NCBI GenBank assembly: GCA_037576195.1
Contig: CM075101.1
Location: 9,300,001-9,364,000 of the forward strand
Reading direction: 5' to 3'
DNA: 64,000 nt
Origin: Phytoseiulus persimilis
Lineage: Eukaryota; Arthropoda; Arachnida; Mesostigmata; Phytoseiidae
In this document: piece after piece, positions 25,203 through 35,610 of the stretch
Numbering within the stretch: position 1 is the stretch's first letter
How the letters are laid out: the number at the start of each line of letters is the position of its first letter
Translations under genes and position numbers: made by a program
Notes under the pieces: generated by a model
The model's input: the letters and a program-made list of their open reading frames with translations, nothing else
Databases searched by the model: none
What the model was told of the DNA's origin: nothing

Positions 25203-25867
25203 GTGCGGGAGTGATAAAACTATCCTTCGAAAAGACCGGTGTCTCTGACAGTGGCGTATCTAGCTCAAGCCGCGCCCGGGGCGAACCGACAAAGATGAGC
25301 CCCTCCCCCTTGGAATCCGCACGAAAACTTGTTCCCGAATCTGGGGAGCTTCTGGGAGTTGAGAACGAGGACATGCTCACTCAAAGTTATCACGATAGTA
25401 TGATGATCTGGGATCGCACACGGTGAGCCTTGACTGCAGCACAACTTTCTACCACAGCATCAATTTCTTCTCTTCGCTCTCTCGATGCTCGAAGACGCTG
25501 ATGCGCTCAGCCTTTCTTGACCAGAAGCGCCCGACCGTCGAGCTCGGCTCTGAACCACAGTTTGTGGGAGACCACGGATCAAACGAGTTCTCGCGCCGCT
25601 CCAACGCCCACTGGAAAGAAATCAACGCTTGCTACCGCATCCGATATCATATTTTCGTGACTCGAACTGCTGAAAGCCGTGGACGGCTTCTATCGGCCAA
25701 CTTCACGCAAGTCGGTGGTGAGTTTGGTCATGATGATCATGACACATTTATCATTCATCTGTCGTGATTTATCTGATCACACAGCCTTTTCGGTGCGTGG
25801 AACTGTGACTGAGATTCTGCGCCTTCTTAGTTCTCTGCGTCGCGATTTTGCTCTCGATTGGGATTGA
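25203..25867 (+). CDS. Possible multi-exon gene fragment, unknown protein
   Basis: Three plus-strand segments look like exons. About 25203-25421 follows a GGCACAG acceptor, is Ser/Glu-rich and ends at a GTGAGC donor. About 25531-25720 follows CTTTCTTGACCAG, encodes a peptide with AHWKEINACYRIRYHIFVTR and ends at GTGAGTTT. The segment from about 25786 to 25867 follows GATCACACAG and ends with TGA. The splice sites are good, but the exact borders and phases between the segments were not fully reconciled. The first segment is also open on the minus strand (25033-25380), so orientation is not certain. No family is recognised. Confidence 0.3.
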
Positions 25868-25932
25868 ATTTAAGCTGCAGTTAAGGATATTGACGGAGCT
25901 TCCGATCCGTCTGTCCCCGCTCCCCAGAGAGA

Positions 25933-27102
25933 TTGCAAGTCCGAATTCCCGCTCCCCCTCTGCGGCACGTTTTTGTGCCTGGAGATGAAGAGAATTTTCA
26001 TTGCAGCCGAAGAGATTCACATAATTGCATCTCTTCTTTGCCCCTCGGATTTGTGCCCCTAACTCCTCTGAGGCAGGATTTCGTTCGCAAGACAGGATTG
26101 AATCTCCACGAGGACACGAATATGGATAAAACTTGGACTACGATTTTGCACCCGTCAGACCTCTGGGGCGCTAATCGGTTTGAGAGGAGATCTGAGTTTA
26201 TTCCGTGGTTGCGGATATGGGAGAGAATCAACTACGGTCTCACGCCCCCAGCTTCGAATTCCCAGCTTGGCGCGGCCAAACTGCGCGGCCCAACTGCGCG
26301 TCCCGCATCAACCTTGCGTCCGCGGCACGTGCCCCCTCTGCCCCATCCCCCCCAGATACTCTATCGGTCTCTGACGCCTTGGACGGTATCGAGGACCTCG
26401 GCCTTTTTGAGGTCAGCGCTGAGTGCAGCGATGACGATATGCATGATATTCTCGAGGACCTGGTTACAAGGTTTTTATGGGTCACGCCAAAGTACCCCTC
26501 TCAGAGCAAACTATCATGAAATTCGACGGCTGACGAACTCAGTCAGGATCTCAACCAGACTGTCCACTCCTCAGTGCTCTCGAGGAGAGTGCGTCTTGTA
26601 CAATGAGTGTAAGATTGCAATGATCTTCCACTTTCAAGGTGGGGCGGCTCACGTCTCCTACGCCACCGTGCGCGGTGAGTCCGTTCATCGGGCAGGAGAG
26701 CCTCCAGAAATATTCGATCACAAGCTGAGCCCGAAGCGCTCCCCGCGACCGTATCTGTGGCGAAGTGAACCTCGCGGTTGTAGTCAGATCCTGAGTCTCT
26801 TCGCTCCGCTGAGGATAGTTCCCGCCGCGGAACGGTTCGAGGCCCAATGCTATGACCGAAAAGGAGCGGAAACGCACGCGGTGCAGGGAAAATACGGATG
26901 GAGTTTCCCGAAGAAAGTATGCGAAGGGATAGAAAGGGGTAATGAAGTCTCCTACGTCTTCTGTGAATCGTTTCAAGGGGCTCCTCTTGACTCCGCTCAA
27001 TTCCGACGGTGGTTCAGGACTGCAAGCGCGCGATCGTGGGGTAGTGGTCGTTCTCTGCTGCTCTGTTCCGTGTGCGAGTGCTTCTTTTCCTTCCGCAAAT
27101 AA
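25933..27102 (+). CDS. Unusually long open frame (389 codons), unknown protein
   Basis: The frame is open for 389 codons, with its first ATG at 26122 (327 residues). With a stop frequency of 3 in 64 I estimate far fewer than one such frame by chance in 64 kb, so selection or high local GC must explain it. Its right half reads like protein (a stretch around GKYGWSFPKKVCEGIERG). At 26290-26480, however, a different plus frame has a stronger purine-first codon pattern and an acidic peptide (DGIEDLGLFE...DDDMHDILEDL), so more than one exon and frame may be used. A minus frame at 26551-27255 is also open. No domain is recognised. Confidence 0.35.
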   Translation: MQVRIPAPPLRHVFVPGDEENFHCSRRDSHNCISSLPLGFVPLTPLRQDFVRKTGLNLHEDTNMDKTWTTILHPSDLWGANRFERRSEFIPWLRIWERINYGLTPPASNSQLGAAKLRGPTARPASTLRPRHVPPLPHPPQILYRSLTPWTVSRTSAFLRSALSAAMTICMIFSRTWLQGFYGSRQSTPLRANYHEIRRLTNSVRISTRLSTPQCSRGECVLYNECKIAMIFHFQGGAAHVSYATVRGESVHRAGEPPEIFDHKLSPKRSPRPYLWRSEPRGCSQILSLFAPLRIVPAAERFEAQCYDRKGAETHAVQGKYGWSFPKKVCEGIERGNEVSYVFCESFQGAPLDSAQFRRWFRTASARSWGSGRSLLLCSVCECFFSFRK

Positions 27103-30100
27103 CTTGACCGTTCTCGAATAACGGTTCTGCTTCCATCTGAAATTTACCGGCTTCGCCGAACGGGCTGGTGCGCGGCACCGATCGGCGGCACTGTTTTCTC
27201 TCGTTCCAGTCGCTCGAATCCTGCCATCTACTGAGAGGATCCTCCCGGAGCCCAACCGTCACCGAGTAGCGAGTGGAATTTTTCAGAGGCATGTGCGTGG
27301 AGGAGCAGGCGTGCTCAGTGACGGACAGAGATAGCTCCCCCAGTCTTCGGGGAATTCCTGGGAGATTTTCTCACTCGAATGCACGATCAACAACATCAAC
27401 GTGACTGACTGGGGAGGACTTTTTACCCTGTTGCGTTAGATTTTCTTTGCGCACCGAACAAGGACCATATTAGAACCAGTTACGACATCGCGAACAATTT
27501 CAAGGGAGGCTTCTGCTTAGTATTCATTGCGAGAGTCTGTTCCGGTCTCCAATAATCAGATGAGCTTTCGGAGAATTTAGCACCACATTTTGTACCCTAG
27601 TGATAGTGCCCACGAACTGCCTGTTTATCGAGCGAGTTGGGGAAGTCGGCTGCAAAATGAACTGAGTCACCGCGAGTCCAAGGGAATTCGGAAGAACGAA
27701 TGTCGAGTACCGATTTACTATCGGCGGCTTTCAGCTCGAAGGAGACTTTATCGACGAGAGCCCAGACTCCGACCATGGATTTATACCGGCCGGCTTCCCG
27801 GTTCGCGACAGGAAACAGACGCGGCCAGAGAAGACACGAACCCAACGTTTCGCCACGAGTTACGCCCTATCTCGACAGGAAAATACGGAAGCTCTGAGGT
27901 TTCTCGGTTCCTGTTTCTCTAACGGGTTCCCACGAAGTTTTTCTAATTGACAGCGCTGATCCATCCTACGAGCGATCAGAGGTTCCTCTGACTATGGTTT
28001 CCAGGCCTACCAATCATTCCGTTCAAGATCTCCTCTCTGATCCGGTGCGAAGGAGCGGGAATCGGTTGGAGAAGGGTGCTCGGTGATCGCTGACAGGAAA
28101 AAAACCAAAGCGCTTGGCATTCACACCAGCTGCGGCCAGGCCTGACTCAGGACGTGCTGCTGGTCGAATGAGATTCCGTCGCTGTCAGCTAGACAGGGTG
28201 AGAAAGAAAAAAAGAAAAGAGAAATGGTCATGGTTGCCAAAGTGGTTGTGCTCGTTAGTCAGCGTTTCATTTTTCTCTCGTGTTCTACTCGTGTGCGGAG
28301 AACGAATGCTCAGCGTAATTTAAAGAGAACTCGGAATCATATATTGTCGTGCGGTGGCGATTCTCTCGGGATGACATCGGTGCTGGGAGATTTCCTCTCC
28401 GCCTATAGAGAGGATCGCGATTTTCCGCGATGGTTCCTAGCCAGAGCTTTTCGTTCCAGATGGATCGTCTCCCAGCTCTCATTCGGGTTTTCGCCGAGAG
28501 GGAGAGATACGTCCATTGCAGCCAGCTGACTACGTCAAACTCAGCGGTAGATTAAGTTGAAGCTAGAATGTCTTCAGCAAAAACTCCAACTCCTTCGGAA
28601 AAAAATACTCGGTTCCGGATCCTATTAGAACGCTCTTCCGGCGAATCCAGAGCGCAACTTCTCGAACGAAAAGCTTCCAATGTTCAACATTGGCCGTCTG
28701 CTGAGAAACACTCGGCGTGAGCTCAACATACGTTTTCTTTCACTCGATTTCCTCTGCGTCGGGTTGTTTTCTCAGCTCTCTTGTTCTTTTTCGAGAGGTC
28801 TAATATAAAGTCTCCTTCTTCTCTAGTCGGCGGATTCAATCGGTAAGAATCGCCGACCTGGAATAACTCCGACTTTATCCGAGTTCTCGAACCGGAATAT
28901 TTGATCAAAGAATTCCATGCGACCTTTGCGCTCCCCTGATTCAAGAGTTCTGAATAGCCCTCGAAGGTCACTCAGCAGTGGACTACATTCAACCAAACCC
29001 AGAGATCTGCATGATGGTCCTTCTCTCTATTTCCCTACAGAGTGCCGCGGAATTCGCTCGGACTGGAATCGCCCAAAATTGCAGAAAGCTGGGGACCGCC
29101 CTCAATGTGCTCCAGAACAGCAGGCTTGCTCTCGTCCGCATGGTTTCAAGGGTTGTTAGAGCATAATCAGCAGAAAGATGAGAGGGAAGGATGACACACT
29201 CGCAAAAACAACGATCGAAATCGGATTCAGAGCCATCGAAGTTACGTGTGGAGCTGTACTCCGGTTGGTGATAAGCCTGCGGGTCCGGCGACTCCTCCGA
29301 CTCACGACGCGAGTCTGGAAGTTGAGGAGATTTTCCGAACTCATTCCATCAATGGCCTGAGATTAGTCCTTTGCGAAGAGGGGATTGAATGAATGATTTC
29401 GAACATAACAACCAAACTTCCCGGCTGTAGTCATGACTGGTGAAGAGTTCCTGGATACAGGTCCTCGAGTCTGTATGTCTTGGAGAGCGCCGCTCCTTCA
29501 TTTCTTCCTTCACTCGAATCTACACGGGAGTGTGCTGTTCGTCTCATCGGTAACCAGATCCTGTCTTCCTCTCGTGAATCCTTCTCCTTCCGACGCAAAG
29601 TCGCCGTCTCTGTCTATGCTGTCTAACTCTTTCCTCGTTCTTCCCTCTTCGGCCCCCTTTCCTGTAACCAGACCTGGTGCCGAGCAAGACCTCCATGCTA
29701 TTATAGAATTTCATCCCGGAAATTAGAGCCTCGAGAGCGTGTCAAGAATCCCCCCCCCCCCAACCCACCACCCCCGCATCAACCTTTGATTTCGGAAACG
29801 CTTGCTCGATGACTCTTCTCCTTCAAGTTTGTCACAGGCCCGAGTCAACGACGGCCGAGACGATCTCGGAGAGAAAAGGAGTTAGGGTGGGAGAAGGGTT
29901 ACCAACTAATTTGACGTATCAACAGCGCGTACCAAACTATGATCGCATCCGCAGTTCTCCGTACGGACTCTCCTCTGCCGTCTTGGACCCACTCCGTAGA
30001 TCGTTCTTCTCTACGACCATTTCGTGGATTGGAAGCCTCTCCAATGACCATCCTTCACTCCATTCCGAACGAGTGAAGGGGTCGTCTTCAAGGACGCGCG

Positions 30101-31373
30101 TGCCACGAAAGATTCGATTCGTCCCGCGGATTATTATACCGAAACCAAAGCGGGACACCACTAACTTTTGATATAGCTTGCGAATTCGGACCATTCAAAT
30201 ACAGCATAAGACAGGTAGAGTATGTTTGCCTCTCACATAGAAGGCTCGGCCAAGGATGATGAATGGCTGGGAACCGAAGTCCAGAGGAGAAATCGTCACT
30301 CGACGACCCCACTCTCTCGGTGATCCGGCCGCAGGTTGGTTGGAAGGTCAAGGCAGATCCAGTCGGGTTCTTCCGATCATGCATAGATCGATGCACACAG
30401 GTTCCGGGGATATCTTTCTTTCCTCTTGCGAAACAGGGGGCGCTACTTTAGAGACCTTTCCCGAACAAGGATCACAGCGTGATCCCAAACAGCGATTCCA
30501 TTTCTCCTCCTCGTGGATTCGAGCAAGTGACCCCCATGTCATGCGCATAAAATTTTGTGTTTCATCACGATACGTGAACATTCCGTTGCGGCTGGCGCGC
30601 GGGAACGGTTGCCACGGATGGGAGATTGCTTCGAAACCACGACGGGAAGTTGTTCCGTTGAGGGAGGTTCTCTCACTGAATCTACACGGGAGGCCCTGCT
30701 CTTGCATGAGGAGCTCTGGCTCATTCTCTGCTCCGAATCAACGTCGAGTGAGCGATGTACTGCTCGGCTGAGTACTTTTGGCCGAATCCAGTCCGCTCGC
30801 ATCAAAGGCCAGGTTCTCCCCAGTCCTCCATAAGTTGATGTTGAACTCTTGGCCCTCAGCCGGAAACAGCAGAGTCCTGCGGCGACCTGCGATTGGCCCG
30901 GATGACTTTCCGCTTCGTTTGTCCGATGTTCGAACTCGGTGGAATCATGATACTCCAACCGTCCGCTTAAGGGCTATTCCGATCTCTGAAGGAGGAGCTG
31001 TTGTAAGACAGCGAGTTCCCGACTCCCAACTATTTGGACAACCTGATGACCTTGAGCTGAGGAGGCGTTGAGAGCATCGGGAAGCGAACATTCGCTCCTG
31101 TTCAATTTCTGAAAGCGCAATCTCGGGTTCTGTTTCGTGTCTCGTCACTTGTCATGTAGATGATTCATAGGGAAGGATGTATACTGCAGATGTTCCTCCG
31201 AGGGTTCGCGGCTCGGTCACCTGTCTCGGAGCCACGCTGAGATTCGCAGTTTCGCGAGAGAGAAACAGGGGAAGGATATCAGAATACATGTATGTCAATG
31301 AGCTGGAGGAACACTAGCGCGTGTTGATTCAATACGGTTACACAGACGAGCAATCCAGTCATGACATCCCAAA
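27103..31373. other. 4.3 kb without a supported gene
   Basis: Contains a C12 run at 29750-29761. Plus frames at 28978-29166, 29809-30171 and 30256-30771 are open but carry no recognised domain. 28990-29160 includes a segment after CCCTACAG that could be an exon. Nothing else is supported. Confidence 0.35.
29750..29761. repeat. Homopolymer of 12 C
   Basis: Read directly from the sequence. Confidence 0.95.
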
Positions 31374-31760
31374 ATGCCAGTGCATGGAAACACCCAGCGG
31401 GGAGCTGTTCCGATCGTACTTGAGGTTTCACGTGCAATGCCGCTCCCGAGGTTTGATTCGATGCGCGCATGCCAAGTATCGCACACGAGTCGATTCCGAG
31501 CTCTGTTCGCTGAACGACGGTTTCACCTGGCCTCCGCGCTGAGAAATGTTCCAAGTGAGCAGGCCTTGGACTCAAAGCCGCGTCACGTAATCAGCGACGT
31601 CTTATTGGGAGAAAGAATCAAATCTGCTGAGCTTCGTGGAACGCCGCAGGGAGCAACTCTGGGGCTTCTATTTACAATCTCTCTCTCAAATTATAATTAC
31701 CCGTACCAATCGGACGTCCGGTCCGATTGGTCAACGCTGACCCTCGACTGCACACTGTGA
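31374..31760 (+). pseudogene. Possible remnant of a LINE reverse transcriptase
   Basis: The plus frame contains ELRGTPQGATLGLLFTIS at about 31629-31682. This resembles the conserved non-LTR reverse transcriptase block (GxPQGSxLGPLLF), with one residue missing after LG. The preceding stretch (DVLLGERIKSAE) is where that block is usually preceded by a short variable region. I saw no catalytic YxDD/FADD block in frame nearby, so this would be a small, decayed piece. Chance resemblance is possible. Confidence 0.35.
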
Positions 31761-34141
31761 TGAGAGCCGATGATGGAAAATCAGGCCGCGAGCGAAATTC
31801 TTCGTACAGAAACGAATCCTAGAGCCAAAACTAGAGAGCCAAAACGTTCCGTTTCGTCGGAAATGAATTTTGACGAATGACTGATATTCCGCGATGTCAG
31901 CGAAATTATACAAAAATTCGTGTTTTTATTCCTCATGAACACATATTTTTGATTCATCTCGTTGATCACAATCGAAATCGACGGACCGGTGTCTTCGAGT
32001 GCGGTTCGGGGAGCGAATATGAACTTTCAGAGCATCCATATTGCATTTTAATAGCATCATTACAGGATCGCAAGTATCCCTAGTGAAAATTCGGGGCGAG
32101 TACAGATCACTCGCCGTGCAAGCTATTCATGCCTCCCATGACGTCGGCGCGATCATCAACTGTGAGCACCCACAGCCTGGGCTTTCTGTCGGAGACTGCG
32201 AAACGGATGCCTTGAACTTATCCACACGCATTCCTGGATTCTCTCGAATCACACAGGACGAAATCTGAGCGAACTCAGCGAGTTCCATGAAATCGGAGGA
32301 AAACTTACCTCCAATTTCATTCGGAATCAGTCTGCGATTCGCAGAAGAGCTTGCGATCCTCCTGCAATGCCACCCAGGTCTCTGGTCCGTTTCATAGGGT
32401 ACTCCGGCATGCGGCAGGAAGCGGGACACCTACATGTGCCGACGGGCTCGGCCAAATTAATGATCCAAGTTTGGGCGATACTCGAATTACCTCGAGGAAT
32501 ATTCACTGCGTCCGTTGCGAAAAATGAGGCGTATTGTCGGATGAAATATTCGCGCCTCCCGGAACTGAGACCTCCGCGACGAATCGAGATTCTTGGAGAA
32601 AAAATCTCGCGGCGATCCACGCACAAAACCTCAGGATTCACCGTCTCTTCGGTTGTTTCAAAGTGGATGGCACTCTCTGTGCTGGGGAGAAAGCTCAAGA
32701 AAAAAGACTACGGACTTTCTGTTGGAGACAATGAACGCAAGCATTTGACTGGCGCTGCAACGGACGGTGCAGAGGGCTCACAGATTTGCGCAGAACCACA
32801 AATCAGATTTCAGCATCGGCAGGAAGTCACTTTCGTCTCCTCACCTACTGTATCCTGAACTTTCCCGCACAGCGCCGCACTCGTTCGCAACGAAATGCAT
32901 TGACTTCCGGACTCGGACGAGTCTCGGCTCTTCGATTCCAGAGGTTGAGAGGCATTCGACGCAGGGCTTCGCCTGCGTCGATTCCTAGACGAATGTGCCG
33001 AGCACGAGCTTGGTCAGGGCCACGCACCATCGCTCGTGGATTTTCGTCTGCGTTGCAGCAAGCTCGATGGTATGGCACGCGCGGAGTTCTCTGCTACACT
33101 TCTGGTAGCACTATGGAACACGGACTCGGTATAACTGGAACATTCGATGGAGGTCAATATATCGTCGAGTTCTCTTCTCGGAGCTTGGGAACTCAATGCC
33201 CCAAACACCCGCAAGAGTTCATCGGGATATGACATCTGGATAAAAAGGTTCCAGCAACGTTTCCATTAAGAGATCAGCGCGCTCCGCTGGAGGGAACTCT
33301 CGGAATCGCTCCGGAACTCCCCGCGTGATACGAGGTCAGGCTTTGAAACTACCTAGTTGTTTTTGTAATTGAGTGTTCCGACGCGCGACTACAAAAACAA
33401 CTTTAATAACGAAGCGTGCTCCACAACGGGACTCGCTCTCTATCAGCCGCGACTGGCGGTGGTTAGTTCTGAAAAGCCCGCTGTTGTGTAGGCAATAAAA
33501 CATGCAAGCACAAGCCAGCGAACCCCAACTACGATTTACATTAACGAGTTCTCGGTCTACATCTCTGTGGCGCTTCTCACACGCACTAATCGTAGCTCTC
33601 GTGAATTATACATCGAATAGCGTACTTTCGGACCAGGGTTTGTAACAAGTCGCGCGTAGCAAGTTAAGAGTCGGTGCCTGATTCATTCATTCGTTCTCTA
33701 GAGACGATTCGCCGCTCTAACCAGCTCTCTACCGTCGCGTCTTCGCTCGACTTCACTCGCACGTCAGTGTAGCAGGATCAGCTACTCCCATAAACATCGT
33801 TACAAGTTCCGGAGGCGTGATGTATGCATGATACAGGAGTGATACGTACGTATACCGCCATTCTGGGTATTCCACACCAGCTCAGTGTGAAGTCAGTCAA
33901 CGACTGACGGCTGCGTTCATTCGCCCACCGCGGGTTATCACACAGACTCTTACCACATACTGTATGGGGGTTAGCAGCGTTTTCAAACACGCAGACCATC
34001 TGAGGCCCGTCAACAAGGCACCAGCAAAGCACCAAGGACTTCAATGAAACAGAAGCAGCTATTCGAAACCTCGAATGGCTCGGAAAGGAGAGGGAAAAGT
34101 AGCTTTTTGAACATCAAGTTTGACATCGAGAGATGAATCGC
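31761..34141. other. 2.4 kb without a supported gene
   Basis: Overlapping plus frames at 32367-32858 and 32786-33232 are open but have no recognisable domain. A perfect 13-nt hairpin lies at 33355-33402. Confidence 0.35.
33355..33402. repeat. Perfect inverted repeat, 13-nt arms, 22-nt loop
   Basis: AGTTGTTTTTGTA at 33355-33367 and TACAAAAACAACT at 33390-33402 are exact reverse complements. Short foldback of unknown role. Confidence 0.8.
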
Positions 34142-34149
34142 GTGGCAAT
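34142..34149. repeat. Left target-site duplication of hAT-like copy 2
   Basis: GTGGCAAT, repeated exactly at 35603-35610. Confidence 0.85.
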
Positions 34150-35602
34150 TAGGCTTTGCTACGGATACCTATCTAACCGCGGTTGATGACCGCAATAACC
34201 GCAAATATTTTGCAGTTGTAACCGCAATTTGCCGGAACGTGTGATATTTTTAGAAAGCATCTTATCTGATGAGCGTACTCTAGCTGAGGATCTGGAATTA
34301 GGCGCTTAGACTTGGAGAGAAATGAATTGCTTCCGGAACTGTGACATATCGTGTGATGACTCCCGTTGAACGAATTTCGTTCATGCTTCCGCAAGCCGGA
34401 CCTGGCTAGCAATTATACCTGGACGTATCACACATCAGGTGCAGATTCTCCATGTCCCCACGAGCAAACCGTTCAAGGACTCGATGAGCCAGCATTGGAG
34501 GGGGAAGGCTCAATCTTCCAGAGCTTTGCGCATCTGGTAGGATCAAGGAACAGAGCACAGCGGAAGTAGCTATTGTGTGGCCCCCGTTGGAAGGCATCGA
34601 TCGAATAATTGAGATGGAGTCCGACCAGGAAACGGGGATCTCTCATGCACTGGTCGGAACCGAGAACAAACACCCTTTCTGAAGACCGCAACGATGATAT
34701 CGAAGCCGGGAGCAGTAGCTTGGAGTCAGAGAGAACTGGAAGCAGCACGAAAGGGGACCTCGGGGACTCCCGATGAGAAAACTCGAGAATCAGGACCTCG
34801 AATTTACGTGAGTCATCCGAACCTAACAGAGGAGCATGCCTTCAGGCACTCTTCGCTTGTGAAACCGTGCAGAAATCGGCCCCAATGCCACATTTCAGAG
34901 TTTGCAACACTTCCTCGGCGGATCGTGAGGAGTTGAACCCGGAATCGCTGACTACATTCATCGGACGCGAGGCTCCACAATACAAGATGATTTCTTGGAT
35001 GCTCGAATGGATGAGGATAATGTGTCAGAGATTTCGTGACTTGAGACGTTCAACCAATTTTCTCGGCCCCATCTGGCCGAGGTCGAGTTGTAACAAACGA
35101 GTCTTTACGAGATGTGTTTTGAGATCTCGTTGTATCCGTTAATGATAGACCCTCCTCTTTGATGAAAGAGGAGAAGCTTCAAGGAAATCATACAAAGTTT
35201 TCTCTCATGTGGAAACTTTCCTGTGGGAAGGACATCGAGGAGCTGTAGTGTCTTTCCTTCGTCTTCGGCTATGACTCGTTTCAATGTGATGAGACGTTGA
35301 AACAATGGTATCGGTGTGAGATCTGTTCGAAATCACTTCCCCGGGCACTTCCCCATTAAACCGCGGTTATTTGCGGTTATAATCGCGGTTTCCGGTCCCA
35401 ATTTTTCGGTTAACCGCGATCGCGGTGATGAAGTTGCGGTGTTGAGGGGTGACTCATTTCATTGGGCAACAATCCAAATAATTAATGAATGGACAGGATC
35501 CTAGAATTAACCGATGCCGGCTAGGTCGGGTCCGGTCGGGAGTGTGGTGTTGTCCAGCATCGTGCCGCGGTTATTCAGAAATGCGGTTATTTGCAAACCC
35601 TA
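34150..35602. mobile_element. hAT-like non-autonomous element, copy 2, complete (1453 bp)
   Basis: It begins TAGGCTTTGC and ends GCAAACCCTA, so the inverted termini match at 9 of 10 positions. It is flanked by an exact 8-bp duplication (GTGGCAAT), the size used by hAT transposases. Both ends carry many GCGGTTA / TAACCGC repeats, a usual hAT subterminal pattern. The interior is collinear with copy 1 at 12736. No intact transposase gene is seen; the frames at 34366-34569 and 34694-34936 are short. The exact duplication suggests a more recent insertion than copy 1. Confidence 0.85.
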
Positions 35603-35610
35603 GTGGCAAT
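35603..35610. repeat. Right target-site duplication of hAT-like copy 2
   Basis: GTGGCAAT, identical to 34142-34149. Confidence 0.85.
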
